Position numbers and translations under genes: made by a program. The notes under the pieces were generated by a model, which saw only the letters and a program-made list of their open reading frames with translations, ran no database searches and was not told the origin of the DNA. From Desulfosediminicola flagellatus (GTDB lineage: Bacteria > Desulfobacterota > Desulfobulbia > Desulfobulbales > Desulfocapsaceae): 64,000 nt of DNA. How positions within the stretch are numbered: the stretch's first letter is position 1; every line of letters starts with the position of its first letter. This document shows, one piece after another, positions 9,633 to 16,967 of this stretch. The stretch is from assembly GCF_005116655.2 (NCBI RefSeq), contig NZ_CP050698.1, positions 5,000,001 through 5,064,000 of the forward strand. Reading direction: 5' to 3'.

Positions 9633-9891
9633 GTGGTTATGACATAAATGATTGGTTCAGCACATGCGGCGTAATTCATCTTAAAAAAGTGTAGCACATC
9701 TTCAGCTAAAGCAAAAAATTATCTGTTTGAATAAGCTGATGCCCATTGACGCAGTACAATAATTTGATGACTCACCCTTTTTTTTGTAGAAAATGCAAAT
9801 TATCAGGTCTACCTTGTAATAGGATATACTCCAACATGACTTTACCGGACTGATATCCTGATTGTTGAATCAACCTCATAAAGGAAGCAAA

Positions 9892-10911
9892 ATGAAACAA
9901 CCATTTTCACCCCTCTCAAAAATATTTTTCCTCTGCGCTTTCGCAACATTTCTCATGCCGATGCTGAATGGCTGTGTAGTCAAAGATATTGGCAATAAGG
10001 TCGGGCATACTATAAAGGGCGACTACTACCTTCAGAACAAGGATCATCGTGAAGGCAGGGCAACCTTCATGCAGGAGGTGGAGGAAAACCCGACAAGTCC
10101 GTCAGCACGATATTACTACGGGCGTTTCCTGCTCCAGGGTGATGAGAATAAGGCGGCACTTACTCAATTTAAAAAGGCACGGGAGCTTGAGCCGGACAAC
10201 GTCGACTACCAGTTCTGGACCGGAGTGGCTTACGGGGCCCTTAATCAAAAAAAGTCTGAAGAAAAAAGCTATCGCGCAGCTCTTACCATCAATAAAAAAC
10301 ATCTGCAGTCCCGTATTTATCTAGGTCATAACCTGCTTGAACAAAAAAAATACACAGACAGTCTCGGCCAGTATGAGTACGCACTGAAAATCTGGCCGCA
10401 AAGCCCGTCTTCACTCTACAATCGTGCCCTGATTCTAAAAAAACTGGGAAGAACACCTGAAGAAAAAAGCGCCTGGCTTAATTACCTTGGCCTCTATCCA
10501 TCCGGAGCGCTGGCACGCAGAGCCACAGACCACCTCAACTACATGGGGGATTTTTCTTTTCGCAATCATCACATTGGTGCAAGAACCGTGACAATTGAAA
10601 AGATCTGGTTTGAACCAATAACCAATCGCATCGCAGATGGCAGTAAAGAATCGCTTAAGATGATAGGTGCAGTCATCAAAAACCGTAAAGCTGGACGACT
10701 GCAGATTATTGCATTTCAGAAAAACAACGCAGAGCTTGCACGTAAAAAAGCTACCACGATTAAAACGTTTCTACTCAAAGAATTCCCAGAGCTGAATTCC
10801 CAGGATATAGGTATCAGCTGGTTTGACAAACCTCAGACTATTATCGTTAAAAAGAAAAAACGGCACATTGATGAGTCTGTAAGCTTTTTCATCGGCTCCG
10901 GGAAAAAGTGA
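9892..10911 (+). CDS. TPR lipoprotein with degenerate OmpA-like C-terminal domain
   Basis: A 339-residue predicted lipoprotein: hydrophobic leader and lipobox LNGC with Cys28. Residues about 45-200 are tetratricopeptide repeats (for example EENPTSPSARYYYGRFLL and FKKARELEPDNVDYQFW). The last about 120 residues (from DFSFRNHHIGAR) resemble a diverged OmpA/peptidoglycan-associated fold, with a Gln-Ile-Ile-Ala strand and an ELARKKATTIKTFL helix. The same order of domains, and many of the same residues, recur in the anti-sigma candidate at 11633-12802, so the two are paralogues. The start ATG has AAGGAAG upstream. A hairpin terminator separates it from the sigma-factor operon. The function is inferred only: an envelope scaffold or sensor partner. 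Confidence 0.75.
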   Translation: MKQPFSPLSKIFFLCAFATFLMPMLNGCVVKDIGNKVGHTIKGDYYLQNKDHREGRATFMQEVEENPTSPSARYYYGRFLLQGDENKAALTQFKKARELEPDNVDYQFWTGVAYGALNQKKSEEKSYRAALTINKKHLQSRIYLGHNLLEQKKYTDSLGQYEYALKIWPQSPSSLYNRALILKKLGRTPEEKSAWLNYLGLYPSGALARRATDHLNYMGDFSFRNHHIGARTVTIEKIWFEPITNRIADGSKESLKMIGAVIKNRKAGRLQIIAFQKNNAELARKKATTIKTFLLKEFPELNSQDIGISWFDKPQTIIVKKKKRHIDESVSFFIGSGKK

Positions 10912-10943
10912 TAACTCCTGAAATAACAGACATTTTAGCCACT

Positions 10944-10980
10944 GACGTTGTATTGACAGTCGAGTCCTCAATACAACGTC
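10944..10980 (+). terminator. hairpin between TPR lipoprotein and sigma operon
   Basis: GACGTTGTATTG pairs perfectly with CAATACAACGTC over a 13-nt loop, 33 nt after the lipoprotein stop. No strong T-run follows, so termination may be partial or bidirectional. Confidence 0.6.
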
Positions 10981-11094
10981 AACCATTACCTGCCCTGCCT
11001 GTAGAAGAAATTTCATTTTTTTTGCACTTTTATGTGACCATTTTCCATCCAGCACGTTTATTCCAATAAAAAGTTATAATTATTGAATCACTTT

Positions 11095-11631
11095 ATGGAG
11101 ATATCCGACAATCAGCTTGTAAGCCGCATCCTCAAAGGCGATACCAACACCTTTGCAACTCTTGTAGATCGGTATAATTCTCAGATTTTCAACCTGATGT
11201 ATCGTTATAGCGGTTCAACAGAAGAAGCTGCCGACATGACACAGGATGTCTTCCTGAAAAGCTTTGAAAAACTGGAGAGCTACCGGGAACAGCGTTTTTT
11301 TTCCTGGTTGTATACCCTTGCGCTCAATCACGCTAAAGACTGGAGCCGAAAAAGGCAGACTAATGAGCAGAAACTTGCACGATTAAAACATGACTCATCA
11401 ACCAATGAACAGCACGCATCAGGCGAACTGGAAAGCCAGCAGGAAAACACCAGTCTGCTTAAAGCCCTTGAGACTTTGTCACCTGATAACAAGGAAATGG
11501 TTCTGCTCAAGTACCAACACGATCATTCAATAAGGGAACTTTCTGAGATTTTCAACCTTTCGGAAAGTGCAGTTAAAATGCGACTACACCGCTCACTGGC
11601 AGAAGTTCGAACCGTATTGACAGGTGATTAA
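11095..11631 (+). CDS. ECF-type RNA polymerase sigma factor
   Basis: A 178-residue sigma-70 family group IV factor that directs RNA polymerase to stress promoters. Region 2 is seen at FATLVDRYNSQIFNLMYRY and MTQDVFLKSFEKL with FSWLYTLALNHAKDW. Region 4 is seen at LSPDNKEMVLLKYQHDHS with the helix-turn-helix LSEIFNLSESAVKMRLHR. There is no region 1.1 or 3, as usual for ECF factors. An upstream TTG at 11083 is in frame, but the ATG at 11095 is preferred. Its stop lies 1 nt before the next ATG, so it is coexpressed with the membrane protein downstream, the normal place for a cognate anti-sigma factor. Autoregulation is likely, but I could not fix a promoter. Confidence 0.93.
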   Translation: MEISDNQLVSRILKGDTNTFATLVDRYNSQIFNLMYRYSGSTEEAADMTQDVFLKSFEKLESYREQRFFSWLYTLALNHAKDWSRKRQTNEQKLARLKHDSSTNEQHASGELESQQENTSLLKALETLSPDNKEMVLLKYQHDHSIRELSEIFNLSESAVKMRLHRSLAEVRTVLTGD

Positions 11632-11632
11632 T

Positions 11633-12802
11633 ATGGATATCAACAACGATAACATCGAAAATGAAGAGCGTGAACTTATTAAACAGTTACGCAATCTTCC
11701 TGTGCAGAAGGTCCCGGAAGACCTGACCCGGAAAGTGATGTGTTCAGTCGCAGAACGGCAGTCGCAGCCGCAGTCGGGATTATTTACCAGTATATTGAGA
11801 CGTTTCAATCGTCCACGTGTTATCTCAATACAGCCACTTTACGCAATGAGTCTGGTAGTCATCATCTGCGGATCATTCATGCTCGGAAGAATATCGACAG
11901 AGAGTGTGGTTTCTTCCCCTGAAATTGTTGCGGACAACACCAGCTATAGTTTCCCCCCAACAGATAATTCCAGAGCCGCCCACCTTATGGGAAGAGGTCT
12001 GCTTGCTGCGGATAAACAGAAAGAAGCACTGGATATGCTGCATAACGCCGCCTCACTTGAGCCGCACAACCCTGAATATGCATACTGGGAAGGTGTCGGC
12101 TACTGGGCAAACGATGATCGGGAAAAAGAGCGCAACAGTTACCTGCGAGGCCTTGCTAACGCCCCTGACTCAGTTCCACTGCTGATTAATCTCGGCCATA
12201 ACTATCTCAGTGATGGCAATTTTGAGCAAGCACTTACCACCTACCAGTCGGTACTGGAACATTCTCCATCTGAACAGATTGCCCTCTATAATGTCGGCCT
12301 TATCTATAAACAACAGAAAATGGTAGATGAGGAAATTGCCGCCTGGGAAAACTATCTGGCAAACTACAGAACAGGCAATCTCGCATTCCGTGCAGTAAAA
12401 CGTCTCAACAGTTACGGAGTGTTCTCGTATCGAACATACAGAATAGGAGCACGCAGTCTCATCCTCTCGCCTGAAATACTGCTTGATCCTTCAGCACGAT
12501 ATCAGGACAAAAAGCAGGAATTAAATCCGATAATTTCTATCCTTAAAGCCAACCCCGCACTCAATCTGGAAGTAGTAGTTTTCTCGGAAAACAATGGTCC
12601 TTCGGCCTGGCAGAGAGCGCTTGAGATCAAGGAAATACTTGTCGGCGAACCTTCGCAGGAACTTGGTGACAGAATCGCACTGAGCTGGCTCGACAACCCT
12701 GAGATATCCACGGTTAATGCATCAAAAAAATTCACACTTACCAATAGTTTGCTGATTTTTAGCAGAACATCACATCAGACCAACAAGGAGGTCTCAATAT
12801 GA
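11633..12802 (+). CDS. membrane TPR protein, candidate anti-sigma factor
   Basis: A 389-residue protein with a cytosolic N-terminus of about 65 residues, one transmembrane helix (about 69-87, LYAMSLVVIICGSFML), periplasmic tetratricopeptide repeats (about 110-260) and a C-terminal domain related to that of the TPR lipoprotein at 9892-10911. The N-terminal segment has the VPEDLTRKVMCSV pattern found at the start of many ECF anti-sigma factors, but no zinc HxxxCxxC motif is present. Starting 1 nt after the sigma gene and overlapping the next gene by ATGA, it is the middle gene of a three-gene operon. Topology and position argue for a signal-transducing anti-sigma factor with a TPR sensor; this is inference. 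Confidence 0.65.
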   Translation: MDINNDNIENEERELIKQLRNLPVQKVPEDLTRKVMCSVAERQSQPQSGLFTSILRRFNRPRVISIQPLYAMSLVVIICGSFMLGRISTESVVSSPEIVADNTSYSFPPTDNSRAAHLMGRGLLAADKQKEALDMLHNAASLEPHNPEYAYWEGVGYWANDDREKERNSYLRGLANAPDSVPLLINLGHNYLSDGNFEQALTTYQSVLEHSPSEQIALYNVGLIYKQQKMVDEEIAAWENYLANYRTGNLAFRAVKRLNSYGVFSYRTYRIGARSLILSPEILLDPSARYQDKKQELNPIISILKANPALNLEVVVFSENNGPSAWQRALEIKEILVGEPSQELGDRIALSWLDNPEISTVNASKKFTLTNSLLIFSRTSHQTNKEVSI

Positions 12803-13845
12803 CATTTTCCCGTTTTTTTGCTGTATGGGTGCTTGCTCTTTCACTGAGTTTCACCACCATGTCCATTGCAATTGCAGATACAGCAGACGATGAACCTGCA
12901 GCCCCTTCTGAAGATATCAGTCAGCCCGCAGACACGGGCGGTTCTGATGACCCGGCTGATCCCGTTGATCCCGATGACCCCGCTGACCCGGCTGACCCGG
13001 CAGACCCGGCAGATGATCCTGCCACAGAAGATGAGCCTGCAGCAGTTGAAGAACCGTCTTTCTCAAACGCCGCACAGGCAATGCATGCTGCCAATCTTGC
13101 AGCTGCTGCTTCAGCCGGGCCAAATCCTGCCACAGAAGAAGCCGCTAATACCTTGAGCGATGCAAAAGACGCACTTGATGATGCAAAAGACGCAGCAGCA
13201 GCAGACCCGGAAAATACTGAACTTCAGGATGCCCTCGCTCAAGCTGAAGCAGACCTGCAAGCCGCAAGTGAATCCTATGCTGATGCAGTCGGTCAACTTG
13301 CAGGAGTCCTTGGTGATGATATTTACCAGATGCGCAATAGCGGAATGGGCTGGGGCCAGATTGCCCACGAGCTTGGGGTCCATCCAGGTTCCCTTGGGCT
13401 TGGGCATGGTAAAAAGAAAGGAAAGTTTGATCTTGATGATGATCTCACCGCCCCCGACACTGACCTTGATCCGGATGCGGAAATTGCCGAAGCAACCCAA
13501 CGCAACACGACCACTGGCTGGAATAAAGGCCATGGCCTGGCAACAACCGGATCCCAGAGTTCACAAAAAGGTTTAGGGCTGTCTGAAACAAGCTCAAAAG
13601 CCAACAATTCAAAAAGCAATAAAGGTGGCCAGGGCAATGGCGCCAAGACAAGTAGCTCTGGTAACTCCGGCAAGTCAGGAAGCAGCCGTGACTCCTCAGG
13701 TGGACCGTCAAACAGCAATGCTGGCGGCAACAGCTCAGACAAAGTAAAGGGTGGAAGCAGTAATAGTGGTAACAGTGGAAATAACGGAAAAAGCGGAAAC
13801 AGTAATAGCAACGCTGGTGGCAACGGAAAAGGTAAAAACAAATAA
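12799..13845 (+). CDS. secreted low-complexity Asp/Pro- and Gly/Ser/Asn-rich protein
   Basis: Function unknown. The 348-residue product has a signal peptide (to about residue 27). A run of Asp-Pro and Asp-Pro-Ala repeats (about 50-75) follows, then an Ala-rich coiled segment (about 90-170). A conserved-looking block at about 173-200 includes MRNSGMGWGQIAHELGVHPG, and the long Gly/Ser/Asn/Lys-rich tail resembles a disordered or matrix-like region. The start ATG overlaps the previous stop (ATGA) and has AAGGAGG 8 nt upstream, so translation is coupled to the anti-sigma candidate. It is probably an extracytoplasmic output or ligand of the sigma system. The MGWGQIAHELG block recurs, as I recall, in uncharacterised secreted proteins of related bacteria. 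Antisense frames over the repeats are artefacts. Confidence 0.75.
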   Translation: MTFSRFFAVWVLALSLSFTTMSIAIADTADDEPAAPSEDISQPADTGGSDDPADPVDPDDPADPADPADPADDPATEDEPAAVEEPSFSNAAQAMHAANLAAAASAGPNPATEEAANTLSDAKDALDDAKDAAAADPENTELQDALAQAEADLQAASESYADAVGQLAGVLGDDIYQMRNSGMGWGQIAHELGVHPGSLGLGHGKKKGKFDLDDDLTAPDTDLDPDAEIAEATQRNTTTGWNKGHGLATTGSQSSQKGLGLSETSSKANNSKSNKGGQGNGAKTSSSGNSGKSGSSRDSSGGPSNSNAGGNSSDKVKGGSSNSGNSGNNGKSGNSNSNAGGNGKGKNK

Positions 13846-13881
13846 CCGGCCACTGATCTTCCAAAGCATCCCTGTAAAGAC

Positions 13882-13925
13882 AATACGGCTCAGGCATATT
13901 TTTTAATATATGTCTGGGCCGTATT
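13882..13925. terminator. bidirectional hairpin terminator of the sigma operon
   Basis: AATACGGCTCAGGCATAT pairs with ATATGTCTGGGCCGTATT (18 bp with two G-U pairs) around an 8-nt AT loop, 36 nt after the last gene of the operon. Confidence 0.75.
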
Positions 13926-14024
13926 GCTTTCAGCTGTAACAATTCTTCATGCCTCTACCCTTACGAGTAACATAAGGCAGATCTGCACCCAATCGGTAGA
14001 ATCCTATCTGGTAATATCCTGTCC

Positions 14025-14100
14025 CCCACTCTGCATTATTAATGCAAAGACTCCAATATCATGCATATGGCTGTGCGTGGTATTTTAGAATGTTTCGATT
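14025..14100. mobile_element. fragment of family A miniature element
   Basis: The stretch AATATCATGCATATGGCTGT, then TTTCGATTTTGA, matches the middle of the full elements at 47642-47788 and 55840-55986. The terminal repeats are not recognisable. The surrounding gap 13926-14751 otherwise holds only one tiny possible reading frame and no convincing gene. Confidence 0.5.
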
Positions 14101-14587
14101 TTGAAAAAAAAATTGCTGTCGTCGTCCCCCCTCATGGCAGTCGATTCAGCATACTGTCGTCGAAGCTGTTCCAGTTGTCGCAGGTCGAGGTACAGGCCAA
14201 GTAACTACAGGACACTACAGCAATACGTTTGTTGCACTCCAGCTGCCCCAAAATCTATTGCTCCGGTTGAGGATTTTTTTACCTATTACAAATACTCCAC
14301 GATTAGAGATGGAGATTTTTATTATGAAATTAGAACGTTACGTTTGCAATCAAAACAATAATGAGAAATACGGGGTAGATCAGGCATAGTTCTAGCTATT
14401 ACATCCATAGGTTAGATCATCACCTGCAATGTAACCTGTTAAATTTTCAACCATTACTCCAGATAAGCACAACAGGCAGAGAGTAATATGGTTCAAAACA
14501 GGTAATATCGATTTCGAATATGTAATAGAAATATCTTTTATGGGTGCATGTCTGAAATCCAACATCTACAACTGATTGAGGCACAAC

Positions 14588-14668
14588 ATGGGATTACTTC
14601 AGGAACTCGAATATCTCGTCTTTTTAGCCATTGATATTCTGATTAACGTCATACAGCGAGTTATGTAG
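14588..14668 (+). CDS. possible 26-residue hydrophobic peptide
   Basis: ATG preceded by GAGG, reading MGLLQELEYLVFLAIDILIN and ending VIQRVM before a TAG. It would be a single membrane helix with an amphipathic start. Nothing else supports it: no promoter, no neighbour, no family recognised. Could be chance. Confidence 0.2.
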   Translation: MGLLQELEYLVFLAIDILINVIQRVM

Positions 14669-14751
14669 TGAGTTTCATGCTGAAAACGATTTAGCCTATA
14701 GTCCCTAACCTGCAAGCCTGAGCTAAAATACCGTTGGATCAGGAAGTGATT

Positions 14752-14782
14752 GTCGATTACACGTAAAGAACATGCAATCGAC
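14752..14782 (-). terminator. hairpin downstream of the second mscS
   Basis: GTCGATT and AATCGAC form a 7-bp stem about 29 nt beyond the stop codon of the channel on the minus strand. There is no T-run, so the call is weak. Confidence 0.3.
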
Positions 14783-14810
14783 AAACATTTTCAGTGTAAA
14801 TACCTTCAGG

Positions 14811-16499
14811 TTATTCCACCTTATGTACGGTCAACTGCGGGAATGGAATTTCCCAATCGTTTATTGTGCAACAATCTACGCACCATCTCTGAATAGCCCG
14901 CTCAATCCGCTTAAGGATATCAGCCACGCTGCCTTCGAAATCGGCTATTACAAGAAGATCAAGTGAAGAGGCGTTTGCCTGCAGAAACTCGACCTGCAGG
15001 TTAAGACAGGTCTTCGCGTAGCCTTCTTCTTCCATACGTTTATCAATGTACTCTTTCAAAACTGCAGGAATTGTCGAGGTTACCTGGTCCTGAAGTCCGT
15101 AACTCACACCAAACGGCACCCGCAATCTGTAATTGCGCGAAAGGTTGGCAGGACAGGCCTGAAGAAACGCATCAGTCGGATACGTTACCCTGCGCCCGCC
15201 ACGCTCTACCAATTCAACCTGCTCATGGGAAAGACTCACAACACGGGCCCGTGAAGAGCCATTGACGGTTACCCAGTCACCTTTGCGGCACGGGAACCAC
15301 GGCTCATCATGATCGAATGGTCGCGATACCAGCCCTATAAGATCTTCAATAGGAACTCGAAGTTCCATATCGAGTGCAGGATTAACCAACTTACAGAACA
15401 CATTGATATTATCAACCCTCCAGGGAACTCCGTGCAATAGAAGACGTTCTTTTTCGCGCACCGAACCAACATTGAGCATCAGTCGCCCCTGCTGCCATAA
15501 GCGTGGAAGCCCCTGCCTGATGGTCCAGGACAGTCCAATAAAAAAGATTATTGCCATGCTCAGCAAAAACCAGTCTTCAGCCAGGTAGAGCACGAAGAAA
15601 AGACCGACAATCGCTAAAACAACCGACAACACCTGAAATACTATATTTAACAGGCGCATTTTAAACGATTTTTTACCGTTTCTACCCATCTTCAAATAGA
15701 GCGCGGCTATGAGCCGATAAAACAGGCGGCAACCAAAAAGAATTGCAAAAAAGGTGATCACCGCGACTATGAGGTAAAGTCCCCGTGCCCTGAAAAAGTC
15801 TTTTACTGACTTCGACGAGCTTTCAACAAGCGAGACATCCTGTTCCTCTAGATTTCCCAACTCTCTTTTTGCCAGTTCAAGTTTATTGCTCAATCTGTCG
15901 TTGACATTTCGCCACTCGGGAAGCAGTCCTTTAACTTCTTTAAGAACCCGCTTATCGGTTGTTTTCTCAATCACCGATTCAAGATGCTTTACAGCTTCGC
16001 TTGCTGCAGCAGTAAGCAATTCAAGTTCGCTGATTTTCTCTTTCAGATCAGACTTCTGTCTGGCCCTCACCGTAAAACGCTTTAACTCTTTAATTGCCGG
16101 CTCAAGCAGGCTGGCCATCTCATCCTTCCAACTAAACGATTGCGGCTTTTTTTCTAAGAATAAGGCAGGCTCAACTCCGGTTGCAATGCGCTCGAAGTCT
16201 GATGTAGTTTCAGAGAGCTGCTTATCGAGTTGAGCAATTTCATCCTCAAGAGCCTGCTTTTCTGCATCAGAAGTAGAAGCCTTAAGCTTCTTCTTTGACA
16301 TGTTGATCTGCGCAGTCAGATTCTTTTGCAGATCAAGTAAAGAAGCGAGCATTTCTGCAGGACCATTCTCTACCTGCACAACTTCCTGCTCAACCTTCTC
16401 CTGATCAGTGGCAGGTGAACCTTCCGCCATACTCCAACACGGAAAAAGCAACAGAAGTAAACATGAAAAGACGACTATCAGATTCTTTCGTTTATACAT
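14811..16499 (-). CDS. large MscS-family mechanosensitive channel with coiled-coil periplasmic domain
   Basis: A 562-residue channel. The leader (about 1-25) precedes about 210 residues of heptad-rich, mostly periplasmic sequence (for example LQKNLTAQINMSKKKLK and ELAKRELGNLEEQ), then three or four membrane helices (RGLYLIVAVITFFAILFGC, IVFQVLSVVLAIVGLFFVLY, LLSMAIIFFIGLSWTI). An MscS-like beta domain follows (RLMLNVGSVREKERLLLHG, GDWVTVNGSSRARVVSLS). The canonical Gly/Ala pore pattern is weak here, so it belongs to a divergent MscS branch or may act as a regulator. The ATG at 16499 is used; an in-frame TTG lies 9 nt earlier. Transcribed alone, divergent from the sigma operon. Confidence 0.8.
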   Translation of the reverse strand: MYKRKNLIVVFSCLLLLLFPCWSMAEGSPATDQEKVEQEVVQVENGPAEMLASLLDLQKNLTAQINMSKKKLKASTSDAEKQALEDEIAQLDKQLSETTSDFERIATGVEPALFLEKKPQSFSWKDEMASLLEPAIKELKRFTVRARQKSDLKEKISELELLTAAASEAVKHLESVIEKTTDKRVLKEVKGLLPEWRNVNDRLSNKLELAKRELGNLEEQDVSLVESSSKSVKDFFRARGLYLIVAVITFFAILFGCRLFYRLIAALYLKMGRNGKKSFKMRLLNIVFQVLSVVLAIVGLFFVLYLAEDWFLLSMAIIFFIGLSWTIRQGLPRLWQQGRLMLNVGSVREKERLLLHGVPWRVDNINVFCKLVNPALDMELRVPIEDLIGLVSRPFDHDEPWFPCRKGDWVTVNGSSRARVVSLSHEQVELVERGGRRVTYPTDAFLQACPANLSRNYRLRVPFGVSYGLQDQVTSTIPAVLKEYIDKRMEEEGYAKTCLNLQVEFLQANASSLDLLVIADFEGSVADILKRIERAIQRWCVDCCTINDWEIPFPQLTVHKVE

Positions 16500-16725
16500 A
16501 AAATTCAATGAGTGATGTTAAAGAGAAAACGGTTCGATTATGCGCTGTACTAGTTTCGGATTATCTCGGACAATTATCCATGACTATGTCGCAATTAGTG
16601 TTGCAAACACCTGTTATCACATTTCAATCCGCAAGCAGCCCCTTCTAGTCAACCGGCTGTTATGCTGTGATAAATGAACATAGATGATGAGAATATTTTA
16701 GGCAAGGTAATAGTTGAAGACAGGA

Positions 16726-16795
16726 CTGAGGTTAAAGGGGCCAGGACTGAGTAAATTGCATTGAAAATGGATTAGGTCTATTAAACACTCAGTCC
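16726..16795. repeat. inverted repeat around AGGACTGAG
   Basis: AGGACTGAG occurs twice (16720s and 16741-16752) and pairs with CTCAGTCCT near 16785-16793, giving a possible long hairpin. It sits in the 460-nt gap between mscS and the hybrid kinase, which holds no convincing gene. Confidence 0.4.
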
Positions 16796-16804
16796 TTTTA
16801 CCTT

Positions 16805-16860
16805 TGTAAGCGCTATGTAACTGAAGGAGTAACGAAGTCAGGAGGCTGTAAAGAACAAGC
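16805..16860. mobile_element. fragment of family B miniature element
   Basis: GCGCTATGTAACTGAAGGAG, then TAACGAAGTCAGGAGG, closely matches the centre of the complete element at 34081-34244. No terminal repeats are visible. Confidence 0.5.
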
Positions 16861-16967
16861 TGCAGGAAATGTACATCGCAATAACCCCTAAAAAGTACCG
16901 GAAGATTTTAAAGCTTTACGGTATTACCGCAGGCCATACGCTGACCAGCTATTATTGAGGTTTTACG

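Noticed and set aside
10980..11094. ECF-type autoregulated promoter (TGTGACC ... CGTTT) upstream of the sigma gene
   Set aside because: The two boxes are short and no second copy with the same boxes was found before the TPR lipoprotein, so it was not called.
12917..13133. Antisense open frames rich in Gly/Ser/Ala or Leu/Gln over the Asp-Pro repeat region
   Set aside because: They exist only because the sense repeats have a biased base composition; no ribosome site or family support, and they lie opposite a gene with a coupled start.
13323..13942. Long antisense frames opposite the Gly/Ser/Asn-rich tail
   Set aside because: Shadow of the low-complexity coding sequence; Leu/Pro/Phe-rich composition with no start signal.
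14101..14361. Open frame of 86 codons starting with TTG
   Set aside because: No ribosome site, cysteine/arginine-rich non-protein-like composition, and it starts inside a miniature-element fragment.
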